Part shown: positions 26,931-36,806 of the stretch, piece after piece
Layout of the letters: each line of letters begins with the position of its first letter
Position numbering within the stretch: the first letter of the stretch is position 1
NCBI GenBank assembly: GCA_009781315.1
Contig: WQYI01000012.1
Location: 1 to 50,176 of the forward strand
Length of the DNA stretch: 50,176 bases
Source of the DNA: Candidatus Endomicrobium embiratermitis
Lineage (GTDB): Bacteria; Elusimicrobiota; Endomicrobiia; Endomicrobiales; Endomicrobiaceae
Direction of reading: 5' to 3'
Translations under genes and position numbers: made by a program
The notes under the pieces: model-generated
Seen by the model: only the letters and a program-made list of their open reading frames with translations
Told to the model about the DNA's origin: nothing
The model's database searches: none

Positions 26931-27137
26931 ATGTCGGATATTACCGAAAGAATAGGAATTACCGCAGGGGAGATATGGAGATATTTGTCTGAAAACGGCG
27001 AATCTTCCCCGATAAAAATAAAGGCAAATTTAGGTTTGTCAAATACAATGCTTTATCTTTCTTTAGGCTGGCTTGCCAGAGAAGGTAAAGTAAATATCGT
27101 GCAGTTTGAATATAGTTATAAAATTTCGTTAAAGTAA
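26931..27137 (+). CDS. Small winged-helix protein (DUF2582-like)
   Basis: The 68-residue product is a single winged helix-turn-helix domain. IGITAGEIWRYLSENGE forms the first helix, IKIKANLGLSNTMLYLSLGWLAREGKV the recognition region, and QFEYSYKISL the wing. The pattern matches the DUF2582 winged-helix family as I recall it, whose role is unknown. AGAGGTG lies seven bases before the ATG. It sits between accB and ftsK, flanked by repeats on both sides. It could be a small DNA-binding regulator, but no target is visible. Confidence 0.75.
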   Translation: MSDITERIGITAGEIWRYLSENGESSPIKIKANLGLSNTMLYLSLGWLAREGKVNIVQFEYSYKISLK

Positions 27138-27154
27138 AGTCGTTAAAAACTTAA

Positions 27155-27260
27155 GCGCCGATGCACGGATGTATAGATGCACGGACGCATAGCAAAGACG
27201 CAACGACAAAAAACAAAAGTTGTTACTATGCATCTATGCCTCTAAGCTTCAATGCATCCA
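27155..27260. repeat. Scaffold repeat with ATGCATC-type arms, reversed core
   Basis: GATGCACGGATG and GATGCACGGACGCATAG words (27159-27193) are complementary to ACTATGCATCTATGCC and AATGCATCC words (27225-27260). Between them lies AACGACAAAAAACAAAAGTTGTT-type core sequence (about 27202-27224). The arm words resemble those of the copy at 16019-16093. Confidence 0.65.
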
Positions 27261-27274
27261 AGAGGTTCTTATCA

Positions 27275-29440
27275 GTGGGAAAAAAGAAAGCGAAAAGCAA
27301 AAAACAAAATAAAAAAAATCCGGAAAGGAACAGGGAAGCCGCGTCCCTGTTTTTTGCTTTGGCGGCATTTATAAGCACATTTGCCCTTGTTATTCCGGAA
27401 AACACCGGAATTGCAGGCAAAGCTTTTGCCAACGTTATGTTTCAAATGTTCGGCGATGCGGCGTATATACTTCCCGTGATTTTACTTTGCTATTTTATAA
27501 TTTACATAAGAAAATCCGTCAAATTAAAACCGGAAACGGATATTATATGGTCGGCGTTATCTCTTGTTTCCTGCGCGGTTTTATTTTCTTTTTGCGCTTT
27601 ATTGTTTCAGTTAAATGCCTCTGGCGGTTGGACAGGCAGTCAGCTTTATCCTTTTTTTGAGAGACTTTTCGGAAGATGGCTTGCTTTTTCCGTTATTGCG
27701 CTCACGTTTGTTTTTTGCATGACGCGGCTGTTTAGAATTTCAATAAGTTCGTCGATATACAATTTCTTAAAAGGCGTTAAGGAAGATATTCAAACGCCTA
27801 AAACATACAAAGAAGGTTTGCAAAAGCCCGATATTGCCGAAAAAAGATCCGATAATGCCGAGCCCGAGCAAAAAAAACTTGAACCCATAAAACCCAATAT
27901 TGTAAATAAAAACGAAAAAGAGGATAAACCCGTAAAAGAAGCTCCCGCAGAATCTAAGCCCGGAACCGAAAAGCCTGAAAAAGTAGACAGCAAAACATTC
28001 GTGTATAAGCTTCCGCCCGCTGATTTGCTTCCTAAAGACGCGACTATGAGTTTTGAGACAAATAAAGAAGAACTGCTGCAGCGCGCCGAACTTTTAAAAA
28101 ATACTCTGGCTGATTTTGACATAATCGCCGAAGTGCAGGACATTATTCCGGGACCTGTCGTAACGCGTTACGATTTGGTTTTGGCTCCGGGGACAAAAAT
28201 ACAAGCGGTTACGAATATTATTGATAATCTTTCTCTGGCTATGCGCACGTCGTCTATAAGAGTTGTTCCGATACCGGAGAAAGCCGTTGTGGGCGTGGAA
28301 GTCCCCAATCCCGACAGCGCGATTGTTGGACTAAGGGGAATACTTGAAAGCCGCGCTTTTGAAAAATCAAAATCGCTTCTTACTCTTGCTTTGGGAAAAA
28401 CCACGGACGGCGCGGGTTATGTGTCGGACCTCGCGGATATGCCTCATCTTTTAATAGCCGGAGCGACGGGTTCCGGAAAAAGTGTCGGGCTTCACACCAT
28501 AATTCTTTCGATGCTTTATAAAGCCCGTCCAGACGAAGTTAAGCTTATGATTATAGACCCGAAGCGCGTTGAAATGCCTATATATAAAGATATTCCGCAT
28601 ATGTATAATCCTTCGTCGCCCGCCGCGGACGCCGATATAATTACCAATCCCCGCGAAGCGGCGGCTTCGCTGCGGAAACTTGTAACCGTAATGGAAGAAA
28701 GATATTCCAAGTTCGCCAAAGAAATGGTGAGAAATATTGATGACTATAATAATAAAATGTCCGAAACCGGAGGCGAGAAAGAGTTTTACATAGTTGTCAT
28801 TATAGACGAGCTTGCCGACTTAATGCTTGTAGTGCGTAAAGAAGTTGAAGATTCGATACAAAGGCTTGCCCAGATGGCGAGAGCCGTCGGGATACATTTG
28901 ATACTCGCGACGCAGAGGCCGTCGGTAAACGTTATTACGGGCATAATCAAAGCTAATTTTCCGGCGAGAATGTCGTTTCAGACGACTTCGCAAATAGATT
29001 CGAGGGTCATTTTAGACATGCTGGGCGCCGAAGATTTAATGGGCAAAGGAGATATGCTGTATTTGCCTAAAGGCGAGGCCAGACCGACGCGCCTTCAGGG
29101 GGCGTACGTTTCTTTAAAAGACGCGCAAAAAATAATAGCTTTTGTTAACGACCAGAATTTTCCGAGAATTTACGAACCCCCCGTCGTGGAAATTGACGTG
29201 CAGTCCGGTTTTAATGCCGACGAGAAAGCAATAAAAGATTTGGTTCCGGCGTTAAAACTCATAAAAGAACGCAGAAGCATTTCGCAGGATTTGCTTAAAG
29301 CCAATTTCGGCGGTTCGGCAAGAGCGACAAACATATTAAGCCTGCTTAACGTCAAAGGTTTTATATCAAAACCCGAAGGCACTAACAAATGGCAGATTAA
29401 TTATGATAAAATAGAACAAGAACTTAACGCCAATGAGTAA
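27275..29440 (+). CDS. ftsK: DNA translocase FtsK
   Basis: FtsK pumps DNA at the septum and activates XerCD at dif. The 721-residue product has four N-terminal membrane segments (about residues 25-160) and a Lys/Glu/Pro-rich linker (about 165-240). A RecA-like motor follows (Walker A GATGSGKS near 396, Walker B YIVVIIDELADL near 505). The C-terminal gamma winged-helix domain (about 660-721, ISQDLLKANFGGSARATN) reads the orientation sequences on DNA. The linker is short compared with E. coli. The reading frame extends 38 codons upstream, but those come from the repeat, so the GTG at 27275 with AGAGG nine bases before it is preferred. Confidence 0.94.
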   Translation: MGKKKAKSKKQNKKNPERNREAASLFFALAAFISTFALVIPENTGIAGKAFANVMFQMFGDAAYILPVILLCYFIIYIRKSVKLKPETDIIWSALSLVSCAVLFSFCALLFQLNASGGWTGSQLYPFFERLFGRWLAFSVIALTFVFCMTRLFRISISSSIYNFLKGVKEDIQTPKTYKEGLQKPDIAEKRSDNAEPEQKKLEPIKPNIVNKNEKEDKPVKEAPAESKPGTEKPEKVDSKTFVYKLPPADLLPKDATMSFETNKEELLQRAELLKNTLADFDIIAEVQDIIPGPVVTRYDLVLAPGTKIQAVTNIIDNLSLAMRTSSIRVVPIPEKAVVGVEVPNPDSAIVGLRGILESRAFEKSKSLLTLALGKTTDGAGYVSDLADMPHLLIAGATGSGKSVGLHTIILSMLYKARPDEVKLMIIDPKRVEMPIYKDIPHMYNPSSPAADADIITNPREAAASLRKLVTVMEERYSKFAKEMVRNIDDYNNKMSETGGEKEFYIVVIIDELADLMLVVRKEVEDSIQRLAQMARAVGIHLILATQRPSVNVITGIIKANFPARMSFQTTSQIDSRVILDMLGAEDLMGKGDMLYLPKGEARPTRLQGAYVSLKDAQKIIAFVNDQNFPRIYEPPVVEIDVQSGFNADEKAIKDLVPALKLIKERRSISQDLLKANFGGSARATNILSLLNVKGFISKPEGTNKWQINYDKIEQELNANE

Positions 29441-29474
29441 TTAACAGCCGGATAATTGGCAAAAGGGGTTTGAA

Positions 29475-30134
29475 ATGAAAAAAATAATTTTTGCGGCGTT
29501 GTTTGTAAGTTGTTTATGCGTTCCGGTTTTTGCCCAAACAAACGGTGACGGCAAGACGATTGATTATGTTCTTAAAAATATGGAAGAAGCCGATAAAAAA
29601 ATAAATACTTTGGAAGTCGACTATGTCCAGGAAATTTTTTACAATACTACAAACGAGAAACAAAAAATAACGGGAAATCTTAAATATAAAAAGCCTTCAA
29701 ACATTTTCATAGCCCAAAGAACCCCGCAGGAACAGAAGATATATATTGACGGTAAAAAAATAACGATATATACTCCGGAAAATTCTCAGGCTGTTGTAGA
29801 CACTTGGAAAAACGTCGTAAGCGGGGATTTTGCTCCGGCTTCTATTATCAGTTTCGGAAGCAACCGGGCAAATATAAGCAAAGATCACGATATAATTCTT
29901 ATCGGCGAGGATGATGATCATTATATTGTCGGTATTTCGCCTAAATCGAAAAAAGACTGGGATATGAAATTATTCGTTTCCAAAAAAACATTCTATCCCC
30001 AGAAAGCTTCGGTCAGCACGGACGGGCTTCTTATAAACGTAGATTTGACGCAGTACAAAACCAATGTGGATTTAAAAAAAGACTTATTTAAATTTAACGC
30101 TCCGGAAGGAGTTGAAATAATAAAACTCAATTAG
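29475..30134 (+). CDS. lolA: Outer-membrane lipoprotein carrier LolA
   Basis: LolA ferries lipoproteins through the periplasm from LolCDE to the outer membrane. The 219-residue product has a signal peptide (residues 1 to about 20, ending VFAQ) and the LolA beta-sheet fold: INTLEVDYVQEIF, ITGNLKYKKPSNIF, KIYIDGKKITIYTPENSQAV and the C-terminal strand GLLINVDLTQYKTN. GGGG lies before the ATG. It follows ftsK by 34 bases, a pairing seen in other Gram-negative genomes. The lipoproteins Pal and CpoB in this window are plausible cargo. Confidence 0.86.
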   Translation: MKKIIFAALFVSCLCVPVFAQTNGDGKTIDYVLKNMEEADKKINTLEVDYVQEIFYNTTNEKQKITGNLKYKKPSNIFIAQRTPQEQKIYIDGKKITIYTPENSQAVVDTWKNVVSGDFAPASIISFGSNRANISKDHDIILIGEDDDHYIVGISPKSKKDWDMKLFVSKKTFYPQKASVSTDGLLINVDLTQYKTNVDLKKDLFKFNAPEGVEIIKLN

Positions 30135-30143
30135 GCGGGATAA

Positions 30144-31064
30144 ATGAAAGTTATAGGAAGCATATTAAAAGAAAAACGCGAAAATGACGGATTAACCTTA
30201 GAAGAAGTTCATAAAGCCATAAAAGTTCAGGAAAAATATCTTATAGCCATTGAAGAAGGAGATGAAAAAGCTTTTTCCGCGGAAGTCTATTATAAGAGTT
30301 TTGTGAAATCTTACGCCAAATATCTGGGGTTTGACGCAAATACGCTTATAAACCAGTACGAAGCCCGTAAAGTCCCGCTGAATATTTCTGTGGACAAAGC
30401 TGAAAATAAAAAATCTGAAAAGCCGGGTAACGGCGGCAAGGCTAATTTCAAAAAGTCGGCAGTGACAATTTTAATTGCCGTCTGTCTGATCGCGGTATTT
30501 TTTTATTTGAATAAAAATATTTCAAATATAGTTTCCGACGATTATTCCGCAATTGAACATAAAAATCAAATGCCGGAGCAAACCGTAAAGAACGAAATAA
30601 AAAGCAGCGAGCAAGTAGTTGTCGATGTCCAAGTCAAGCCTGCAGTCAAACCTGCAGTCAAACCTGAAGTTAAACCTGAAGCCAAGCCTGCAGCCAAGTC
30701 TGAAGTCAAACCCGAAGTTAAACCTGAAGTCAAGCCTGCAGTCAAATCTGAAGTTAAACCCGAAGTCAAACCTGAGGTTAAGTCTGAGGTTCAGCCTAAA
30801 AAAGAAGAACCGGTTGTTTTACCGAAACAGAAGCTGCTTATACAGGCTGTAAGCAATGTGTGGATAAAAGTTGACGGCGATAATAAAGGCCTTTATGAGG
30901 GAACTTTATTAAAAGGCGAAGAGAAAACATGGAAGGCGGATAATCTTTTTAATTTAAAGATAGGCTATACTCCGGGCGTTAAAGTATTTTTTAACGACGA
31001 AGAAGTTGACGTTATATCCGGTTCGGTCCAAGACGTAAACACGATAACTTTGAAAAGGCAGTAA
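30144..31064 (+). CDS. rodZ: RodZ-like cell-shape protein
   Basis: RodZ links MreB filaments to the envelope. The 306-residue product has a cytoplasmic helix-turn-helix domain (about residues 1-75, GLTLEEVHKAIKVQEKYLIAIEEG), one membrane helix (about 107-126) and a tandem KPxV repeat linker (164-219). A periplasmic DUF4115-type domain follows (about 228-306, LLIQAVSNVWIKVDGD). The layout is complete for RodZ. The position between ftsK/lolA and rimO/pgsA resembles the ftsK-ymfM-pgsA order of Firmicutes. The linker repeat is probably unstable in length between strains. Confidence 0.86.
   Translation: MKVIGSILKEKRENDGLTLEEVHKAIKVQEKYLIAIEEGDEKAFSAEVYYKSFVKSYAKYLGFDANTLINQYEARKVPLNISVDKAENKKSEKPGNGGKANFKKSAVTILIAVCLIAVFFYLNKNISNIVSDDYSAIEHKNQMPEQTVKNEIKSSEQVVVDVQVKPAVKPAVKPEVKPEAKPAAKSEVKPEVKPEVKPAVKSEVKPEVKPEVKSEVQPKKEEPVVLPKQKLLIQAVSNVWIKVDGDNKGLYEGTLLKGEEKTWKADNLFNLKIGYTPGVKVFFNDEEVDVISGSVQDVNTITLKRQ
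30633..30800 (+). repeat. 12-bp coding minisatellite in rodZ
   Basis: About 14 tandem 12-base units encode VKPA, VKPE, AKPA, VKSE and similar four-residue repeats. The unit length is a multiple of three, so gain or loss of units keeps the frame and changes only the length of the periplasmic linker. Confidence 0.9.
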
Positions 31065-31065
31065 A

Positions 31066-32379
31066 ATGCGGAAAGTCGCGGTAATCGCTTTGGGCTGTCC
31101 GAAAAATACGGTGGAAGCGGAATATCTTTTAGGCATTTTAGAAAATAAAGGTTATATTCTTACAAATAATACGCTGGAAGCAGATATCGTTATAATCCAC
31201 ACATGTTCTTTTATTAAAGACGCAAGGATTGAGTCTGAAAACCGTATTAAAGAAATTTTAGAACTTAAATCCGAAAAAGATTTAAAAGTTTATGTTTCCG
31301 GCTGTTTGCCCCAGCTTTTAAAAGAAGAGTTTGCGAACAGTTTTCCCGGGGTTGACGGTTTTACGGGGACTGGAGAACTTTCTAGAATTACGCGCTTGAT
31401 GGCCCGCAAAAATAAAACCGGCAAACTTTTGCTTAAACCCGGGGGACTCAACGATTCTAAATTCAGGCTGTTGTCATCGCCTTTGCCTTTCGCTTATTTA
31501 AAAATTGCCGAAGGATGTAATCATAATTGCAGTTTTTGTATAATTCCGTCGCTTAGAGGAAAATACGTAAGCAGGACGGTTTCTTCTTTGGCCGACGAAG
31601 CAAAAGCATTGTCCGATTCGGGCGTGAAAGAACTTATAATAATCGCTCAGGATACGACTTCTTACGGGAAAGATTTATACAATCGTTTTGTTTTGGATAA
31701 GCTTTTGGCAAAACTTGCGAAAATCGAAGAACTGAAAATTATAAGGCTTATGTACGCTTATCCTTCAAGCGTGACGGACGGGCTTTTAGACGTAATAAAA
31801 GAATATGACAATATATGCAAGTATATGGATATTCCGATACAGCACGCAAGCAAAAACGTTCTTGCTAATATGAAACGCCCTTTGAATACCGTAAAAATTA
31901 TAGAGAAAATAAATAAGCGCGTTCCTGATATTGTTTTAAGAACTTCTCTTATAACTGGTTTTCCCGGAGAAACCGAAAGAGATATAAAAGAACTTGAACG
32001 TTTCATAAAGCAGGGATATTTTCAATACGCGGGAGTTTTTGAGTATTCCGGTCAAAAAGAAGCGCCGTCTTTTAAATTAAAAAACCGCGTTGATTTGGAA
32101 AAAGCAAAAGAAAGGAAAATATTTATAGAGAATGCCCAGTATGAAGTTTTTAAGAAAAAAGCGGGCGTTTTGAAAAATAAAAAAATAGAATTTATGGCCG
32201 AAAGCTGTAAGAAATCCGGCGGACGGTATATTGTGTCGGGAAGAAGCTTTTTTCAAGCTCCGGAAATCGACGGAAATATAATAATCCGTTCAAAAAAACC
32301 GGTTAATTTAGGGGGATTTTATTCTGCCGAAATTACCGGGAACGAAGGATACGATGTAACGGCAAAGTTCAAAGTGTAA
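31066..32379 (+). CDS. rimO: Ribosomal protein S12 methylthiotransferase RimO
   Basis: RimO is a radical-SAM enzyme that adds a methylthio group to the conserved aspartate of ribosomal protein S12. The 437-residue product has the N-terminal cluster domain (Cys 11 in LGCPKN, Cys 47 in HTCSF, Cys 80 in SGCLPQ), the radical-SAM site GCNHNCSFC (151, 155, 158) with the RimO-type IIPSLRGKY, and a C-terminal TRAM domain. SLGCPKN-type start and IIPSLRG separate it from MiaB and MtaB. It starts one base after the rodZ stop. Its last codons are shared with a scaffold repeat. Confidence 0.94.
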   Translation: MRKVAVIALGCPKNTVEAEYLLGILENKGYILTNNTLEADIVIIHTCSFIKDARIESENRIKEILELKSEKDLKVYVSGCLPQLLKEEFANSFPGVDGFTGTGELSRITRLMARKNKTGKLLLKPGGLNDSKFRLLSSPLPFAYLKIAEGCNHNCSFCIIPSLRGKYVSRTVSSLADEAKALSDSGVKELIIIAQDTTSYGKDLYNRFVLDKLLAKLAKIEELKIIRLMYAYPSSVTDGLLDVIKEYDNICKYMDIPIQHASKNVLANMKRPLNTVKIIEKINKRVPDIVLRTSLITGFPGETERDIKELERFIKQGYFQYAGVFEYSGQKEAPSFKLKNRVDLEKAKERKIFIENAQYEVFKKKAGVLKNKKIEFMAESCKKSGGRYIVSGRSFFQAPEIDGNIIIRSKKPVNLGGFYSAEITGNEGYDVTAKFKV

Positions 32380-32430
32380 AGTGAAAAGTTAAAATAACAA
32401 CAAAACAGCAAAAAGACAAAGTGCATAAAT
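32356..32430. repeat. Scaffold repeat with AAAGTGTAA-type arm
   Basis: GTAACGGCAAAG begins inside the last codons of rimO. Words AAAGTTCAAAGTGTAAAGTG follow (32364-32383), then AACAACAAAACAGCAAAAAGAC core sequence. The arm recurs in inverted orientation at 35268-35294 with one mismatch. Confidence 0.65.
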
Positions 32431-32445
32431 ATAAAAGGAAGAATG

Positions 32446-33060
32446 ATGAATCTGGCGAATAAGCTTACAGTGGCGAGAATATTAATGGTGCCGTTTTTCA
32501 TTTTGTTTATGGAACTCAACGGCTTTTGGTTTGCCGTATCGGCTTTATTGATTTTTATCGCCGCGTCAATTACGGATTTGCTTGACGGACGCATAGCCAG
32601 AAAAAATAATATGGTTACGCCGCTCGGGATTTTTTTAGACCCGCTGGCGGACAAACTTCTTATTTCGGCCGCTTTCATATGTTTTGTCGATATCCATTAT
32701 CTTGATGTTCCCGCATGGATGGTCATCGCGATTATTTCGCGGGAGTTTCTTATTACGGGACTTCGTACTATTGCCGCCGCAAAAAATGTTATAATTCCGG
32801 CGGATAAAGCGGGAAAATTTAAAACCACTTCACAGATAGTCGTGATTATCATGATTCTGCTTATTATTATAATCAATGAAATGTTTTTGAAATTTTACGG
32901 CGTTACTCCGGAAATGCTTATAACTTACGACAAAGGTTCTTACAGAATACTCGCTTTAATAATGCAAAAAACGCCTTTCTGGGCTGTTCTTGCCGCCACA
33001 ACGCTTACCATTTATTCGGGTTTTAATTATATGTGGAAACACAGGGAATTTTTTAAATAA
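32446..33060 (+). CDS. pgsA: CDP-diacylglycerol-glycerol-3-phosphate 3-phosphatidyltransferase
   Basis: PgsA makes phosphatidylglycerol phosphate from CDP-diacylglycerol and glycerol 3-phosphate. The 204-residue membrane protein carries the CDP-alcohol phosphotransferase signature DGRIAR...GIFLDPLADKLL, with all the conserved Asp residues. Two adjacent ATGs exist; the second (32446) has AGGA six bases upstream and gives the classical MNLANKLTVARI start. It is followed without a gap by pgpA, the next enzyme in the pathway. Confidence 0.94.
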   Translation: MNLANKLTVARILMVPFFILFMELNGFWFAVSALLIFIAASITDLLDGRIARKNNMVTPLGIFLDPLADKLLISAAFICFVDIHYLDVPAWMVIAIISREFLITGLRTIAAAKNVIIPADKAGKFKTTSQIVVIIMILLIIIINEMFLKFYGVTPEMLITYDKGSYRILALIMQKTPFWAVLAATTLTIYSGFNYMWKHREFFK

Positions 33061-33510
33061 ATGAACAAGATAATATTGTTTTTTTCGTCGGGATTCGGAA
33101 CCGGGTATATAAAATACGCGCCGGGCACTTTCGGGACTCTTTTAGGAGTTTTGCTTTGGGCGTTTTTTATTCCGGACAAATATTCGTGTCATTTTCTTGC
33201 GATAATATGCATATTTGCGGTTTCCGTGTTTTTTTCGTCTCTGGCGGAAAAGATTTACGGTAAAAAAGACGACCAGCGTATAGTTATCGACGAAGTCGCG
33301 GGTATATGGTTTTCCGTCGCGTTTTTGCCTAAAACGCTTTTGTTTTTAAGTTTAGGATTTGTCTTTTTTAGGTTTTTCGATATAAAAAAACCATGGTTTA
33401 TAAAAAAAGTTCAGAATGTCAAAGGCGGTTTGGGAGTGACAATAGACGATATTCTCGCCGGCATTTTCGCTAATATAATACTTCAGGTTCTGCATATTTT
33501 TATAAAATGA
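33061..33510 (+). CDS. pgpA: Phosphatidylglycerophosphatase A
   Basis: PgpA removes the terminal phosphate of phosphatidylglycerol phosphate to give phosphatidylglycerol. The 149-residue product shows the family signature: GTGYIKYAPGTFGTLLG at the N-terminus, DDQRIVIDEVAGIWFSV (about 75-91), then RFFDIKKPWFIKKV and GGLGVTIDDILAG near the end. Membrane segments flank these motifs. The ATG follows the pgsA stop directly, and its last codons overlap the next gene by four bases. Confidence 0.94.
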   Translation: MNKIILFFSSGFGTGYIKYAPGTFGTLLGVLLWAFFIPDKYSCHFLAIICIFAVSVFFSSLAEKIYGKKDDQRIVIDEVAGIWFSVAFLPKTLLFLSLGFVFFRFFDIKKPWFIKKVQNVKGGLGVTIDDILAGIFANIILQVLHIFIK

Positions 33511-34118
33511 TAAAAGTAAAAAAAATTATTTCAGGTCAGTTGGAAGTCAACTGTTACATAGTTTATGATTCGGATACCCTGAACGCGGTAATAATCGATC
33601 CGGGCGAAGACGGGGATAAAGTCATAAGAACCGTTGAAGAAGGCGGTTTTAAGCCGGAAATGCTTATAAATACGCACGGGCATTTCGACCATATACTGTC
33701 AGACGAACAAATCAGACAGAGGTTTAATATACCTCTTGCCGTGTACAAAGACGAAATTGAAATGCTTTCTGTTTCGGCAATGTTCGCTTCTTCGCAATCA
33801 GTTTCCGCGCCGGAAATTCTTCTTGAAGATAATCAGGATATCAAACTTTCCTTTGCGTCTTTTAAAGTCATTCATACTCCAGGACACAGCAAAGGCGGAA
33901 TCTGCCTGTTATTTGACGATTTCATAATAACGGGCGATACATTGTTTGCGGGCACAATAGGCAGAACCGATTTTCCCGGCGGAAATTATCAGGATATGGT
34001 GAAATCTCTTGAAAAAATAAAAAACCTGAAAAATTCCCTGATAATTTATCCGGGTCACGGAAGCCAAACAACGCTTGCGAACGAATTGAGGCATAATCCG
34101 TACCTAAACGGCAGGTAG
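33507..34118 (+). CDS. Metallo-beta-lactamase-fold hydrolase (glyoxalase II-like)
   Basis: The 203-residue product is a single metallo-beta-lactamase domain with the two-metal site motif THGHFDH (about residues 53-59), the later HTPGHSKGG (about 122-130), the bridging Asp in TGDTLF, and a final PGHG. This size and pattern match the small YcbL/glyoxalase II-like family. Substrates may be S-lactoylglutathione-like thioesters or another hydrolysable ester. It overlaps pgpA by four bases, so it belongs to the same operon. No substrate can be assigned. Confidence 0.87.
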   Translation: MIKVKKIISGQLEVNCYIVYDSDTLNAVIIDPGEDGDKVIRTVEEGGFKPEMLINTHGHFDHILSDEQIRQRFNIPLAVYKDEIEMLSVSAMFASSQSVSAPEILLEDNQDIKLSFASFKVIHTPGHSKGGICLLFDDFIITGDTLFAGTIGRTDFPGGNYQDMVKSLEKIKNLKNSLIIYPGHGSQTTLANELRHNPYLNGR

Positions 34119-34186
34119 GAAGGAGGAACCTTCCTCGCCCCTTGCGGGAGAGGAACTTTGAGCGAAGCGAAAAGAAGGTGAGGGGT
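34118..34186. repeat. CCTCGCCCC/GGTGAGGGG repeat between the hydrolase gene and xerD
   Basis: GGAAGG-AGGAA-CCTTCC (34118-34134) forms a hairpin. CCTCGCCCC (34133-34141) faces GGTGAGGGG (34177-34186), and AGCGAAGCG lies in the centre. The same word class recurs at 45685-45731. Confidence 0.6.
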
Positions 34187-34228
34187 TGTTGTTGTCTTTA
34201 ACAAGTAACTAATAACTGGCTTAAAAAT

Positions 34229-35113
34229 ATGATTGATTTAAAAAAAACTTTAGACGATTTTATATCTTACATAACCGTTGAAAAGGGGTTATCAAAAAAT
34301 ACCGCTTTGGCATACAGAACCGATCTGGCTAAATTTGCTGTTTTTTGTAAAGAAAAAAATATTTCTGCGGAACAATTTAAACATCACGACATAACCGATT
34401 TCCTTTGGGAAATGAAAATGAAAGGGCTTAAGCCGCGCTCAATATACAGAATGATGGAGTCGTTAAGACAATTCTATAAATTTTTAAACGCCGAAGAACT
34501 CGTTAAAAATAACCCGACGTCTTATCTTGCGGCTCCTAAAATTCCCGAACATCTTCCCGGCATGCTTTCTTTTGAAGAAGTCACTAAGCTTTTGAATTCA
34601 ATAAACGGCGTTGATGAAATGAACGTGAGAAACAGGGCGATGCTTGAACTTTTGTACGCCACGGGTTTAAGGGTTTCGGAGCTTATAAATCTTAAATATT
34701 CGAATATAAACATAGAAGAGCGTTTTTTGAGGGTTATAGGCAAAGGCTCTAAAGAAAGGCTTGTTCCTTTCGGAAAAAAAGCGGGGGATTTTCTTAAAAT
34801 ATATCTAAATAAAAGAAAGCCTAAAACATCCGAGGAAGACGCTCTTTTTATTACGAGGCTAGGCAAAAAGATTTCCCGCGTGGAATTTTGGCGTCAGCTG
34901 AAAAATATCGCAAAAAATGCCGGGATAAATAAAAATATAACGCCGCATACTTTAAGGCATTCTTTCGCAAGCCACCTGCTTTCCGGCGGCGCGGATATAC
35001 GGTTTGTTCAGGAAATGCTGGGTCACAGTTCGATTTCGACCACGCAAATTTACACCCATCTTGATAACGACAAAATAAAACAGCAGCATAAGAAATTTCA
35101 CCCTAGAGGGTAG
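34229..35113 (+). CDS. xerD: Tyrosine site-specific recombinase XerD/XerC
   Basis: Xer recombinases resolve chromosome dimers at dif, activated by FtsK. The 294-residue product has the N-terminal SAM-like domain (about residues 1-90) and the catalytic domain with all active residues: Arg about 148 in ATGLRVSEL, Lys about 173 in GKGSKERLVPF, HTLRH near 240-244, His near 266 in LGHSS, and Tyr near 275 in QIYTH. It lies in the gene run that contains ftsK. XerC and XerD cannot be told apart with certainty; some lineages use only one. Confidence 0.9.
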   Translation: MIDLKKTLDDFISYITVEKGLSKNTALAYRTDLAKFAVFCKEKNISAEQFKHHDITDFLWEMKMKGLKPRSIYRMMESLRQFYKFLNAEELVKNNPTSYLAAPKIPEHLPGMLSFEEVTKLLNSINGVDEMNVRNRAMLELLYATGLRVSELINLKYSNINIEERFLRVIGKGSKERLVPFGKKAGDFLKIYLNKRKPKTSEEDALFITRLGKKISRVEFWRQLKNIAKNAGINKNITPHTLRHSFASHLLSGGADIRFVQEMLGHSSISTTQIYTHLDNDKIKQQHKKFHPRG

Positions 35114-35132
35114 GAGTATTGTTACCCTGAGC

Positions 35133-35181
35133 GTAGTCGAAGAGGAAGAGGTCTGCCGTTAAAGGCGGATGCTTCGACTAC
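35133..35181. repeat. Inverted repeat GTAGTCGAAG...CTTCGACTAC
   Basis: A 10-bp perfect inverted repeat (35133-35142 and 35172-35181) encloses a smaller CCGTT/GGCGG stem. The word CCTGAGCG(T/G)AGTCGAA recurs at 36831-36845 inside the repeat between gdhA and nfnA. Confidence 0.6.
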
Positions 35182-35211
35182 TTGCAAAATACAAATTACG
35201 AAAATAAACAA

Positions 35212-35243
35212 CAGGCGGTCTGATAAATTTATCAGACCGCCTG
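35212..35243. terminator. Perfect 32-base palindrome between convergent xerD and gdhA
   Basis: CAGGCGGTCTGATAAA (35212-35227) is the exact reverse complement of TTTATCAGACCGCCTG (35228-35243). T-rich tracts follow on both strands. It is well placed as a shared terminator for both genes. Confidence 0.85.
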
Positions 35244-35302
35244 CACTTTGCTGTTTTGTTTTTATTTAAACTTTTAACTTTACACTTTGAACTTTGCCTT
35301 TT
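35244..35302. repeat. Scaffold repeat, inverted partner of the copy at 32356
   Basis: TTTGCTGTTTTGTTTTTATTT core sequence (35247-35267) is followed by AACTTTTAACTTTACACTTTG-type arm words (35268-35294). These match, inverted and with one mismatch, the arm at 32364-32390. The gdhA stop codon lies just beyond. Confidence 0.6.
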
Positions 35303-35305
35303 ACT

Positions 35306-36673
<1,368 letters not shown>

Positions 36674-36742
36674 TTAATTGCTAATTTAGTCAGGGATCAT
36701 GTTAAGTTGAGATTATGAAAATGCAATTTTTTTATCAATGTG

Positions 36743-36772
36743 ATTTTACTTAAAAAACCATATAATTGTCAA
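36743..36772 (-). promoter_or_regulatory. Predicted promoter of gdhA
   Basis: On the minus strand TTGACA (36772-36767), 18 bases, TAAAAT (36748-36743). The leader would be about 90 bases. A second, weaker TTGATA...TAATCT pair lies slightly downstream. Confidence 0.6.
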
Positions 36773-36806
36773 TAATCGGGTATTTCTAAAAACCTTGTTA
36801 TAGGTC

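Noticed and set aside
27161-27274. N-terminal 38-codon extension of FtsK
   Set aside because: These codons lie in the ATGCATC repeat, give an atypical Cys/His-containing segment, and a GTG with a binding site lies at the true family start.
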